This document shows, in pieces, positions 54,749 through 62,646 of a stretch of 64,000 nucleotides of DNA. How positions within the stretch are numbered: position 1 is the stretch's first letter; the number at the start of each line of letters is the position of its first letter. Source of the DNA: Siderastrea siderea (Eukaryota > Cnidaria > Anthozoa > Scleractinia > Rhizangiidae); NCBI GenBank assembly GCA_964030785.1, contig OZ034970.1, forward strand, positions 35,467,943 to 35,531,942, written 5' to 3'. The notes under the pieces were generated by a model. The model saw only the letters and a program-made list of their open reading frames with translations, did not search any database and had not been told where the DNA came from. A program made the position numbers and the translations under genes.

Positions 54749-55325
54749 TTACAATATGGTGGGAAATTTTTTCAAAATATCTTTCAATGAATCTCTCATT
54801 TTTCATGGTATCATTGACATCAAAGACTTGCAAAAGGTCGAAATACGATGAACCTTTGTTCATCTCATTCAAAAAGTATAAACAAAAATATCCACAAGTA
54901 GTCGTACCCAAATCTTGTATCTGGTTATTTTGATGAATCAGAGTGAGATTCTTTTTCTCTGCATGATTCACAATTTCTTGAAATGGTGGCAACCCAAAAC
55001 TGTCGAAATAATTGATTCTCCCATCCTTTACAAATGTTGCGACCCAATGACTTCCACTCATGTACGACGGCTCAAGATTGTAAATGAAAAACGCCATTTT
55101 GTGGTTGTGTGGAACAGTTTGTTCTCTTGACAAGACACCACCTTTGTCAATTGGAATTCCAAGATGTTGACACCATTTTATCAAATCGTGATTGCTCAAT
55201 GGCACATTTTTGAGGAATTTCAAAGTATTGACCCCAACAGTGGAATCCCTTTGAACGGACTGTTTTTCCCAAGGAGTAACCCTTCCCCCGACTTTTTTTT
55301 TTTCCCTCCGCCAAAGTTTTCCCAT
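54711..55325 (-). CDS. Adenain-like cysteine protease (maturation protease)
   Basis: C48/adenain-type protease that would process capsid precursors. The catalytic set is visible: His93 (GSHWVA), Asp108 (YFDSFG), Gln near 136 (oxyanion hole) and Cys144 (TTTCGYFCLYFL). The mature core seems to begin at FLKNVPLSNHDLIKWC, about residue 37. The first 35 residues come from a region that overlaps the 3' end of the upstream gene (55220-56026) by 106 bp, including an A-run, and do not look like protease. No ATG lies closer to the core in frame, so the true start is uncertain: ATG at 55325, a non-AUG codon near the upstream stop, or frameshifting in the A-run. Confidence 0.88.
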   Translation of the reverse strand: MGKLWRREKKKVGGRVTPWEKQSVQRDSTVGVNTLKFLKNVPLSNHDLIKWCQHLGIPIDKGGVLSREQTVPHNHKMAFFIYNLEPSYMSGSHWVATFVKDGRINYFDSFGLPPFQEIVNHAEKKNLTLIHQNNQIQDLGTTTCGYFCLYFLNEMNKGSSYFDLLQVFDVNDTMKNERFIERYFEKISHHIVNENVLRKTKKRN

Positions 55326-56026
55326 GTTCCATAAAATGGAGGCGGTGGTTGATATATCCCCATTCTGGGAGCTGATCCACCATCTTTCAAAGGGGGTTTT
55401 CCAATTCTTGGAACTCCTCCTGAACCACCCACCATCTTTTTGAAAGCTTCAAGAGCGAGTGGAACACCAATTGACGCGAGAAGAGTTCCGAGAAAACCAC
55501 CAGTTTGTTTTTTTGTTGGTTTTATATGAACACCAGAACCAGTTTGTAAGGCATTGAGAACATCCTTTTTCTGTTTATTGCTTAAAAGATGTTTATTTGT
55601 GATAAGTTGGTCTATTTTGGAAAATGGAATGAGAAAACCACCTGTCTGTATACCTTTTCCAGATATCTTTTTGACAATCTGAGATGCTCCCTCAGAAGCG
55701 GCGCCAGCGAGAGCTGATAATCCAAGAGTTTTTGCCAATGTTGGTCCAAAAGTTCGACCAAGCGTCAAAATTGAACTCAAAAGCGAACCACCAACCTGTT
55801 TTCTAATATTTGTCTTCACCAGTTTTATTTCCATTCCTTTATTCATATTGCGATTCTTTTCCAACCTTTTAACGATTGTTGAAGGAACAAGAAGAGTATC
55901 ACTTCCTCTGAGTGCATCATTTTTTAACCTCAGTTTGATTGTTTCACGGTTGTGAAAAGCTTTACTAAGTTTCATTTTCTGAAAATCAGAAAGTGTGACA
56001 TTTATTTCATATAGTTCTGTAGACAT
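55220..56026 (-). CDS. Gly-rich hydrophobic minor virion-type protein (268 aa)
   Basis: Three parts are visible: an N-terminal domain of about 75 residues (YEINVTLSDFQKMKLSKAF, NDALRGSDTLLVPS), shared with the next gene; a middle with hydrophobic Gly/Ala/Leu helices (SILTLGRTFGPTLAKTLGLSALAGAA; stretches beginning GGFLIPF and GGFLGTLLASIG); and a Pro/Gly/Lys-rich tail ending GKNSPFKGIPLLGSIL. Repeated GG-containing joints could be protease cleavage sites, as in adenoviral precursors. I recall similar proteins in cnidarian Polintons. A membrane-active or core protein is inferred, not shown. An 11-base A-run near 55290 codes for the KKKK segment and lies in the overlap with the protease frame. 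Confidence 0.65.
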   Translation of the reverse strand: MSTELYEINVTLSDFQKMKLSKAFHNRETIKLRLKNDALRGSDTLLVPSTIVKRLEKNRNMNKGMEIKLVKTNIRKQVGGSLLSSILTLGRTFGPTLAKTLGLSALAGAASEGASQIVKKISGKGIQTGGFLIPFSKIDQLITNKHLLSNKQKKDVLNALQTGSGVHIKPTKKQTGGFLGTLLASIGVPLALEAFKKMVGGSGGVPRIGKPPLKDGGSAPRMGIYQPPPPFYGTWENFGGGKKKKSGEGLLLGKNSPFKGIPLLGSIL

Positions 56027-56051
56027 TTTATTTTATTGATGAAAATAAAAT
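56025..56051. repeat. Hairpin at the start of the 268-aa protein gene
   Basis: ATTTTATTTT (56025-56034) and AAAATAAAAT (56042-56051) flank a 7-base loop. The left arm overlaps the ATG. Confidence 0.5.
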
Positions 56052-56089
56052 AAATTCACGATTTTTTTTCAAATTAAACAATAATGAGT

Positions 56090-56539
56090 TCAATGGAAGT
56101 CGGCACCACATTCAATCAGTTTTTCTATATTCCGAGTGACAGAATCTTTTGTTAAGTCAGTTATTAATGAATAATCCAAAAATATTGTCATTCCTTTATA
56201 CTCATTCTTTCGTTTACTTTCCAACCTTTCAACAACCGTTGGATGAAAAAGAAGACAATAATTTTCCATCCTTTCATCGGCCGTTGAATTTACAAAAAGA
56301 GTACCATTTTCCAACCTTTCAATGAAAGTTGATTTATCAAGAATAGTATCACTTCCGTTGGGGGCATCATCTTTCATCCTTTTTAATGACTTTGAAGGAA
56401 TAAGAAGAGTATCACTTCCTCTGAGGGCATCATTTTTCAACCTCAGTAAGATTTTTTCACGGTTGAAAAAAGCTTTACAAATTTTTTCTTTCTGATACTT
56501 TGAAAGTGTGACATTTATTTCATGTAGTTCTGTTTCCAT
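56090..56539 (-). CDS. Paralogue of the minor protein N-terminal domain (149 aa)
   Basis: The first 50 residues match the start of the neighbouring 268-aa protein (ELHEINVTLSKYQKEKICKAF, NDALRGSDTLLIPS). The rest has three further degenerate units with the pattern ...SDT.L..S..xERLE, so the protein seems to consist of repeats of one 25-30 residue module. The hydrophobic part is absent. It lies directly downstream of the major capsid gene. It could be a regulator or decoy of its paralogue, or a duplicated scaffold. No catalytic motif. Confidence 0.6.
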   Translation of the reverse strand: METELHEINVTLSKYQKEKICKAFFNREKILLRLKNDALRGSDTLLIPSKSLKRMKDDAPNGSDTILDKSTFIERLENGTLFVNSTADERMENYCLLFHPTVVERLESKRKNEYKGMTIFLDYSLITDLTKDSVTRNIEKLIECGADFH

Positions 56540-56568
56540 TTATTTTATTTCAACGAAATAAAATAAAT
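56538..56568. repeat. Hairpin at the start of the 149-aa protein gene
   Basis: ATTTATTTTATTTC and GAAATAAAATAAAT are perfect 14-bp arms around AAC. The left arm overlaps the ATG codon on the minus strand. Confidence 0.65.
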
Positions 56569-56585
56569 TCACGAATTTTTTCGAA

Positions 56586-57875
56586 TCAAACAATCATGAG
56601 TTCATTTCCAACCTTGTTGACAATGATCTCATTTTTGTAAAATACAATGGCATGAGCTCTCACATCGGCTGCCGGCGCCACATTCAATCTGTAGTTCAAA
56701 ATCAGTTGTTTTGGATCCCTGGTGACAGACTCTTTTTGATAAGTGAGATCGAAATAAACAAGACCGTAAATTGATGTGAAATTGTGAATGTTCAACTGCG
56801 TTCCTGTTTTCACATCATTCTTTCTGAAAGCATAAGACATTAAATCGTTGAAGATTCTTGATTTCGAATCTGCATCATACTCCAATTCAGGATAAAAAGT
56901 ACTGTTTCCATACTCCAAACGACACGATGCAAGAGAGCTATTGGTATCGGCTGCATTCAGCTTGAAAGTATCAAAAATGAAGGGGGTCCTTTCGGATTCC
57001 TCATTGTTAGGACCATTGGTTCTCTGCAGATAAATGAATACATGTTCAACATTGTCGATGGCCGGACTAATTTGAAACATGTTTTGGACAGCTCTTGTAT
57101 TCGCACTCTGAATATACATGTCTTTCATATACATCCATTTGGTCGGTTTGAGAAAATCTTCCACAAATTTGCTGTAAACACTATCTTTCGGGACTATTTT
57201 TGGAAGCCAAAGATAAAATCTTGTGACGACAACTCTTCCATCATCTGCACCGGCCGCTTTGTGAATCAATTCATCATCATCATTCAAGTCCAGTTCGAAA
57301 GTGAGCTGCATTGGAGGTAGCATTTTGTCTTCCAATTCCTCAAAGAAACTATATCTATTCAATGGAATGATCTCATTCACGCTTCTCGGTCCTCCACCAC
57401 CATTGTTCTGTCTTGCCTGAGTTAAAAGTCGCCTTTGTTCAAAACCAGAATTCGTATTTGCCGTTGAATTTTCCGTGTCAAGATACCAAAAACTATTTTT
57501 TGCCACCGATCTGCTATAATCATCTCCGTATTCCAACAAATTTTTGACATTTACAACTCTGTGAATATTGTCACTATCATAAACTATTTTACCGGCAGAT
57601 TTAATGACCATATGCCTGATGAGAGAATGTGACCCATTGATCATTGAAATTCGATCGGCCGCCGCAAAACCCGATCCATCGGCTTTCTTTTGAAGTTCTT
57701 TTGTCACCTCAAAATACCCGTTGAAATAATCGAAAAGGGTGGATCTGTCCGTTATTGTGAATTTATATCCTGTTTTCTTCTGATAATTATCGTTTCCGGG
57801 TTGTTCGATGATATTATCAAGAGAGAATCTAACCAGTTCATATCTTTGTACTTTATCACTTGTTCTGAAAGTCAT
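56586..57875 (-). CDS. Major capsid protein, hexon-like double jelly roll (429 aa)
   Basis: Forms the main shell of the predicted virion. Length and sequence style match Polinton/adintovirus major capsid proteins: an early LFDYFNGYFEV segment, then INGSHSLIRHMVIKSAGKIVYD, a Gly-rich loop, then PLNRYSFFEELEDKMLPPMQ and LTFELDL, FYLWLPKIVP, and a C-terminal ILNYRLNVAPAADVRAHAIV. Many short beta-strand-like stretches are separated by loops, as in double jelly-roll folds. The frame is intact. It is followed after 46 bp by the 149-aa gene, and is preceded without a gap by the small basic protein gene (its stop at 57876). The ATG lies in an ATATAAATG context. Confidence 0.88.
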   Translation of the reverse strand: MTFRTSDKVQRYELVRFSLDNIIEQPGNDNYQKKTGYKFTITDRSTLFDYFNGYFEVTKELQKKADGSGFAAADRISMINGSHSLIRHMVIKSAGKIVYDSDNIHRVVNVKNLLEYGDDYSRSVAKNSFWYLDTENSTANTNSGFEQRRLLTQARQNNGGGGPRSVNEIIPLNRYSFFEELEDKMLPPMQLTFELDLNDDDELIHKAAGADDGRVVVTRFYLWLPKIVPKDSVYSKFVEDFLKPTKWMYMKDMYIQSANTRAVQNMFQISPAIDNVEHVFIYLQRTNGPNNEESERTPFIFDTFKLNAADTNSSLASCRLEYGNSTFYPELEYDADSKSRIFNDLMSYAFRKNDVKTGTQLNIHNFTSIYGLVYFDLTYQKESVTRDPKQLILNYRLNVAPAADVRAHAIVFYKNEIIVNKVGNELMIV

Positions 57876-58301
57876 TTATATCAATGAAACTTTTTTTTGT
57901 TTTTTTTTTTTATACCCCTCTCCAGAAATCATTCTATTCAACAATACGTTGTAATCTTCTTGTTTTGGAATTTGTTTTCCGGAAACCAATCCGTCCAAAA
58001 TTTCATCAAAATCTTTCCCTTTTTGTTTCTTTGTCGCTTTGGGATTTTTTTTCTGAAGGTCTTTTATGAAAAGATGGCCAGATTTTTCAGCAATTTTTTC
58101 AACAACTTTTTTACCAAGTTTGTCGCCGGCACTTTCTATTCCCGATTTCAAAGCTTTTTTGGCGATGGGTTTCAAAAGTTTATTCGCAATCATTTTAACC
58201 GGTTTGAAAATATTGTCCACAATCAAACCTGATCCAATGTGTTTGTAAACGAATCTTCCAAGACTTGGATGATAAATTCTTTTGTAATCATTCACGATCA
58301 T
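57876..58301 (-). CDS. Small basic virion-type protein (141 aa)
   Basis: Rich in Lys, with a hydrophobic-amphipathic stretch (IFKPVKMIANKLLKPIAKKALKSG) and a Lys-rich C-terminus (GYKKKKQKK). It lies between the major and minor capsid genes, 10 bp downstream of the latter, so it is probably a structural component such as a core or cement protein. No family recognised with certainty. Confidence 0.6.
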   Translation of the reverse strand: MIVNDYKRIYHPSLGRFVYKHIGSGLIVDNIFKPVKMIANKLLKPIAKKALKSGIESAGDKLGKKVVEKIAEKSGHLFIKDLQKKNPKATKKQKGKDFDEILDGLVSGKQIPKQEDYNVLLNRMISGEGYKKKKQKKVSLI

Positions 58302-58311
58302 TTTTTTATAA

Positions 58312-59076
58312 TTAACCGTTATTTTTTTTTTCTCTCAAAATCAGAGAAAATGATGTATCGGCGTCGTTTAAATCAATAATTCGTCTTTTTCCATCGGTAA
58401 TGTAAATCCGCAGAGTGTGTATCATGTACTTATTCACTGGGTAATATTGAACTCTCAATGGCTCCTTGGTGAAAGCATAAGATGGTTGTAAATCATTTGT
58501 TCCAAATGTGTAAATAATATCCGTTTCATGTTCATCAACAAGACTCTCCGAAATGAGATCACAATGTATGTTCAAAATCTCTGTATCTTGACTGAGATTT
58601 GGTGTGTAGTCGCCATTACTTGAACTGGTTAAAATTCGTTTGTTGAAGCCAATCAGATCACCAAAATTCGATGTTGTCAGGTCCAGTCGGTAGTTTGTTG
58701 CAAGATTTACTGTTGTTTTGAAAGTCGTGTTATTGAATTGCAATGTAATTGGATACGTGGTTGAGCTTGAAGTTGTTATTTTTGTCTGTTGCTTGATAAA
58801 ATCATTGAAACTGACATAATTCCATGTGCCCGGTGGGAAGATTATATCTTTCCAAGTTTTTCCACCATCTGAAGAGTATTTTATTTTTTGGTTGTTCAAC
58901 TCTGATGTGATATTGAACCATGTGAAAGACATGGATATAATTCGACCTAAACCGAGTTCATATTGTCTGTTTGGATCAAGTATTATTGGTTGATTATATC
59001 TGATTGTGAAATCACTCGGTTTATTTTTTGTTTGTTTCTTCACGTTATGAGAAGATAAAACTAATGTAGTCTTCAT
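58312..59076 (-). CDS. Minor capsid protein, penton-like single jelly roll (254 aa)
   Basis: Expected to fill the fivefold vertices. Features of Polinton minor capsid proteins: an N-terminal SSHNVKKQTKNKPSDFTIRY, then ILDPNRQYELGLGRIISMSFTW, then WN..SFNDFI, an ASN.GDLIGF segment and the C-terminal IYITDGKRRIIDLNDADTSF. The mix of short strands fits a jelly roll. It lies 6 bp downstream of the PPxY gene and 10 bp upstream of the basic protein gene in the same orientation. The frame is intact. Confidence 0.82.
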   Translation of the reverse strand: MKTTLVLSSHNVKKQTKNKPSDFTIRYNQPIILDPNRQYELGLGRIISMSFTWFNITSELNNQKIKYSSDGGKTWKDIIFPPGTWNYVSFNDFIKQQTKITTSSSTTYPITLQFNNTTFKTTVNLATNYRLDLTTSNFGDLIGFNKRILTSSSNGDYTPNLSQDTEILNIHCDLISESLVDEHETDIIYTFGTNDLQPSYAFTKEPLRVQYYPVNKYMIHTLRIYITDGKRRIIDLNDADTSFSLILREKKNNG

Positions 59077-59081
59077 TTATT

Positions 59082-60068
59082 TTACATGAAAAAGTTTTTA
59101 TAAATTTTGTTGTATTTATCTTTGCTAATTATGTAATTTCTCAATAAAATATCAAGAATAGCAACACCTGTGTTTCTGAGTTCAATGCTATTGTTTCCAG
59201 CATCAATCGAACCGACTATCAATCCCAATTTTTTGATTGCTTCTTCGGGATTGATGAAAACTGCGACGACTTTTCCACCTCGTTTTGTTTTCTTTCCTTT
59301 GAGACCGGAACCTTTGAAACTCTTCAACTTATTTTTGTTGAAATTGATATAATCGTTGAGAACTTTTCGAGAGTCGTCGATAACCTTTCTTCTGAACTGT
59401 GCTTCAGATTGGGTTATCAAACCTTTATTCAACTGCTTTGTAATGTGTGTTTTGTAACCTGGGAGTTGTTGTCTTTTCTTGACTGCATTTTCTATTTTCT
59501 TTGATAAGAAAGAATGTCTTGTTTTTTCTGTCATATCTTCTCTTTTGAGTTGTGCTTCAATATCATCATAGTTGGTCAATCCAAGTTCATCTAAAGTCTC
59601 ATTTATCCTGTCTTCTTCAAAAATCTCATAATCTGGAACTTCATCTTCTTCATATTCTGGGGGGTCTTCAAGTTGTTGCATATACTCAGGATTGACATAT
59701 ATTTTCTTTTTTCCTGTTTCCAAATCTTTGAGAACATCATCATAGGAGGGTGGTTTTGGAACAAGCTGTTTCGTATTTTCTGGTTCATGAAACAAATCTT
59801 CAAGATTGTAATCTGGTATTCCTTCATCATCTATATTAATACCATAATCTGGAACCTCTACTTTTTTCCTTTGCAACCGTCTTTTAAAAGGTTGAGGTTG
59901 CGTCAACTCCTTCAAACCGGATGTTATCGGTTTGAAAAGCTTCTCTGCTTCAACATCACTCATTGTATCGGTTATTTTCTTTTGTTTTAGCGTTTCTCTG
60001 ATAGTATTGACATCTCGACCTATTTTCGATCTTTTTTCAGCCATTTCTTTCCACTTGAGGAGACTCAT
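59082..60068 (-). CDS. PPxY-motif structural protein (328 aa from ATG at 60068)
   Basis: I start at the ATG at 60066-60068 (MSLLKWKEM). The frame is open to an ATG at 60155, but those 29 codons run through a hairpin and a repeated GCATGGCGTG/CGCATAGCGTG segment and do not look coding. The protein is charged and mostly helical, with an acidic middle. Two late-domain motifs are present, PPSY (about residue 106) and PPEY (about residue 136). Such motifs recruit NEDD4-type ubiquitin ligases; adenovirus protein VI uses PPSY for trafficking. A Gly/Lys stretch (GSGLKGKKTKRGG) could be a protease or nuclear-import site. It is the first gene of the leftward capsid group, divergent from the ATPase. Function inferred. 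Confidence 0.65.
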   Translation of the reverse strand: MSLLKWKEMAEKRSKIGRDVNTIRETLKQKKITDTMSDVEAEKLFKPITSGLKELTQPQPFKRRLQRKKVEVPDYGINIDDEGIPDYNLEDLFHEPENTKQLVPKPPSYDDVLKDLETGKKKIYVNPEYMQQLEDPPEYEEDEVPDYEIFEEDRINETLDELGLTNYDDIEAQLKREDMTEKTRHSFLSKKIENAVKKRQQLPGYKTHITKQLNKGLITQSEAQFRRKVIDDSRKVLNDYINFNKNKLKSFKGSGLKGKKTKRGGKVVAVFINPEEAIKKLGLIVGSIDAGNNSIELRNTGVAILDILLRNYIISKDKYNKIYKNFFM

Positions 60069-60192
60069 TTTATTTAATCGAAACAAAAAAAATAATATTT
60101 TTGTTTCGATTAAATATAAAAAAGCTCGCATGGCGTGTCGCATAGCGTGTCGCATAAAATTATTTAGAAAAATTCTGTTGTGAATTAATAAA
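60069..60192. promoter_or_regulatory. Divergent promoter region with 19-bp hairpin
   Basis: Between the leftward capsid genes and the rightward ATPase. TATTTAATCGAAACAAAAA (60071-60089) and its exact complement (60098-60116) flank an 8-base loop. The direct repeat CATGGCGTGTCG/CATAGCGTGTCGC lies at about 60130-60155. A dyad of this size in a 124-bp divergent spacer is a good candidate for a binding site controlling both directions. Confidence 0.6.
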
Positions 60193-60837
60193 ATGGAAAT
60201 ACCAAACTATGATGTGAAAGGTGATAAAGACAGTAATTTCACCCAATTATATCCTTTTATGCCAGATAGATGCTTCAGAATGTTAATCTGCGCTCCTAGT
60301 GGAAGTGGTAAAACCAATCTTTTACTTCACATGATAAACAAACCCCTATTATTTTTTGATAAGATTTATCTATATGCTAAAAACTTACAGCAAAACAAGT
60401 ATCAATATTTGTTGAAAAAATTTGAACCTCTTTCGAAAAAATATGGTTATAATATCATTGAAGATAGCAATGGTGAGATAATTCCTTTACATGAAATGGA
60501 TGATGGAAACCAAAAGTTAATCATTTTTGATGATTACTTGAACACTGGAGCGAAAAATGATCGAGAAATACGAAACTATTTCACGAACTCTCGAAATAAA
60601 AATTGTAGCTGTATCTATCTGTCTCAGTCTTTTTACAATACAGACAAAACCATCAGATTAAACTGTTCCCATCACTGCATTTTCGATTTTCCAAGCAAGA
60701 ATGAACAGAGTAGGATATGTCAAGAATTGAACGTTAAGAAAGACGACTATCTCTTGGCAACAAATGAACCATATACTTTTCTATATGTTGATAAGCCACG
60801 AAAATTTAATGCAAAAAATTTTACTGAAATAATCTGA
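60193..60837 (+). CDS. FtsK/HerA-type DNA-packaging ATPase (214 aa)
   Basis: Would pump element DNA into capsids. Walker A LICAPSGSGKT (residues 31-41), Walker B KLIIFDD (about 108-114), and a YLSQSFY segment whose Gln fits the sensor position of the FtsK/HerA family (A32-like). The length of 214 aa is usual for Polinton ATPases. The frame is intact. First of three rightward genes; only 11 bp separate its stop from the fibre gene ATG (AATAAATG context). Confidence 0.88.
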   Translation: MEIPNYDVKGDKDSNFTQLYPFMPDRCFRMLICAPSGSGKTNLLLHMINKPLLFFDKIYLYAKNLQQNKYQYLLKKFEPLSKKYGYNIIEDSNGEIIPLHEMDDGNQKLIIFDDYLNTGAKNDREIRNYFTNSRNKNCSCIYLSQSFYNTDKTIRLNCSHHCIFDFPSKNEQSRICQELNVKKDDYLLATNEPYTFLYVDKPRKFNAKNFTEII

Positions 60838-60848
60838 ATATTTAATAA

Positions 60849-62537
60849 ATGAGTTTTTACAACGGAGTATTGAATTTTAATCATTTTATGAATTCGAGAG
60901 GTCTCAGAGGTTTACCTGGTATTGGATTCAAATTAGATGCTAATAATGATTATAATATGCAGAATAAAAAATTAGTGAATGTAAAACAAGGAACCAATAA
61001 TAATGATGTGGTTACAAAAAGCCAGTTAGATAGTGAAATAGCTAAGATTTCAAGTGTGGATATAACTCAGTTTGTGAAAAAGACAGGAGCAACTATGAAC
61101 GGAGACCTAATTTTACAACCACAGCCATACCCAATTCATGGAAACACGAATAAAGCCATCTCTTATAATACAGCCCGGAATATATTCTTGAGTAAAAAAG
61201 AAGGCGGGTCTATGCTACAATCTTTAGACATGAACAACCATTTCATAACAAATATCAAAGACCCAGTTAATTCAGACCATGGAGTAAATAAAAAATATGT
61301 CGATAATCAGCTTGTGAAAAAATTAGATAAGGACACTACTATTGATATGAAAGATAATGCGATCACCAATGTTAAATTTCCAGTAAACCAAAAAGACGTT
61401 GCTACTGTGGAATATATCACTCAGAGAATCACTAACTCGCAGAAAAATTATCTCAAACTTGATGGCACAACAAGTATGTCGGGAGACTTGAATTTAAATA
61501 ACAATAAAATTATTAACTTACAAACCGATTCAAAAAATTCAAAATCCGCAGTTAATGTTGAGTTAATGGAAAATGAAATAACAGATTTGAGAAATCTTGT
61601 CACTCAAAAAATTCATGAATCTCAAATTATTAATTCAGGACAAAAAAAAGACGCCTTCAGATACTTGATGGAAAACGACGACGAATCTTCGAGTGAAAAC
61701 AATATTCAGGTTTTGGGTATTGTTGATTTTCCCAATTCTCCACATCAAATTAATAAAAAAGCTTACCAACTTAAACTCCTGTTTCAAAAAAGCTCACCAA
61801 ACCAGTACCAATCACGCCTCGGTTTTAACCTTTTTAAACTTCCAGTCGGTTACTATACTTTGGTAGTTGAATGGTTTCCGCCGGAAATGAGTGAGTTGAG
61901 TGTGGCAGTGCAAGGCACTACGATTTCAATTTCTAATTATGCAACAAAAACATTCGAAAACTATACCAAAACAGTTATCAATTTTCATCGATGGGGTAGC
62001 TCACCTCCACAATTTATTTATCTCGATCTACACGGTACAGTTACTTTTCCGGCACTTTTAACAATTGGACATCTTATTGTTTATGGAGTGAAAGAAACAA
62101 TTTCAAACGTTGACCCAAGTGTCTATGACACCGCGTTTGTAATTGAGAATGGTAAGATGGTGATGGAAACAGATTTATCTTTAAACGGACACAATTTGTG
62201 TGGTTCCGTTCATTACATAAATGGGATTTTGAATACGAAAAACGGGAACACATTTTTATTGAATGGTTGTGATAAAATAATTATTCCAAATCATAGCCAC
62301 ATATTAACTATAACAGTGCTCTATTTCAAAGTCAAAAGACGATATACACCTATTTCTTTAAAAATAAAACACAGTGACCATTTAACTCAATCAATCACTC
62401 GCACTTCAACCCAATCAACTAAATCACAGACAATAAATATCAATTTAGTACTAGCGTTTGGTCATATGGGTGTGGAATTGGCTTCGGTTATAAAAAATGT
62501 GGAACTGTTACTGTTGATTGAATATAGAGTGCCATAA
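60849..62537 (+). CDS. Fibre-like protein with phage-tail-type repeats (562 aa)
   Basis: After a short N-terminus there is a collagen-like GLRGLPGIGF (residues 18-27), then at least four repeats of a motif of the type MNGDLxLNNNKIxNLxxPxxxxDAVxKxYVD (clear around residues 83-120, 127-155, 158-190, 205-240). Such repeats build trimeric fibres in phage tail proteins. Residues about 285-420 and 430-562 are beta-rich and may form the knob. The N-terminus could dock to the penton-like protein. A role in attachment to the host cell is inferred from architecture. It is transcribed with the ATPase, opposite to the capsid genes. I know of fibre-like genes in related elements but cannot name an orthologue. 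Confidence 0.68.
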   Translation: MSFYNGVLNFNHFMNSRGLRGLPGIGFKLDANNDYNMQNKKLVNVKQGTNNNDVVTKSQLDSEIAKISSVDITQFVKKTGATMNGDLILQPQPYPIHGNTNKAISYNTARNIFLSKKEGGSMLQSLDMNNHFITNIKDPVNSDHGVNKKYVDNQLVKKLDKDTTIDMKDNAITNVKFPVNQKDVATVEYITQRITNSQKNYLKLDGTTSMSGDLNLNNNKIINLQTDSKNSKSAVNVELMENEITDLRNLVTQKIHESQIINSGQKKDAFRYLMENDDESSSENNIQVLGIVDFPNSPHQINKKAYQLKLLFQKSSPNQYQSRLGFNLFKLPVGYYTLVVEWFPPEMSELSVAVQGTTISISNYATKTFENYTKTVINFHRWGSSPPQFIYLDLHGTVTFPALLTIGHLIVYGVKETISNVDPSVYDTAFVIENGKMVMETDLSLNGHNLCGSVHYINGILNTKNGNTFLLNGCDKIIIPNHSHILTITVLYFKVKRRYTPISLKIKHSDHLTQSITRTSTQSTKSQTININLVLAFGHMGVELASVIKNVELLLLIEYRVP

Positions 62538-62646
62538 ACATTTTTTCATTTATTATATAGCACAATGCGGAACATATCAACCAAACACTTCAAAGCTGAC
62601 CGATGTTTCGGCATCGTTTACAGGATGAATAATCTAACTTATATAT
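62538..62646. other. Intergenic spacer before the membrane protein gene
   Basis: 109 bp, with an imperfect pair CCGATGTTTCGGCATCG and AT-rich sequence ending TTATATATATG. The TATATA just before the ATG may be promoter or start context. Confidence 0.45.

Noticed and set aside
60069..60155. N-terminal extension of the PPxY protein to the ATG at 60155
   Set aside because: It would cross the divergent promoter hairpin and a short direct repeat; the ATG at 60068 has the same context as neighbouring gene starts.
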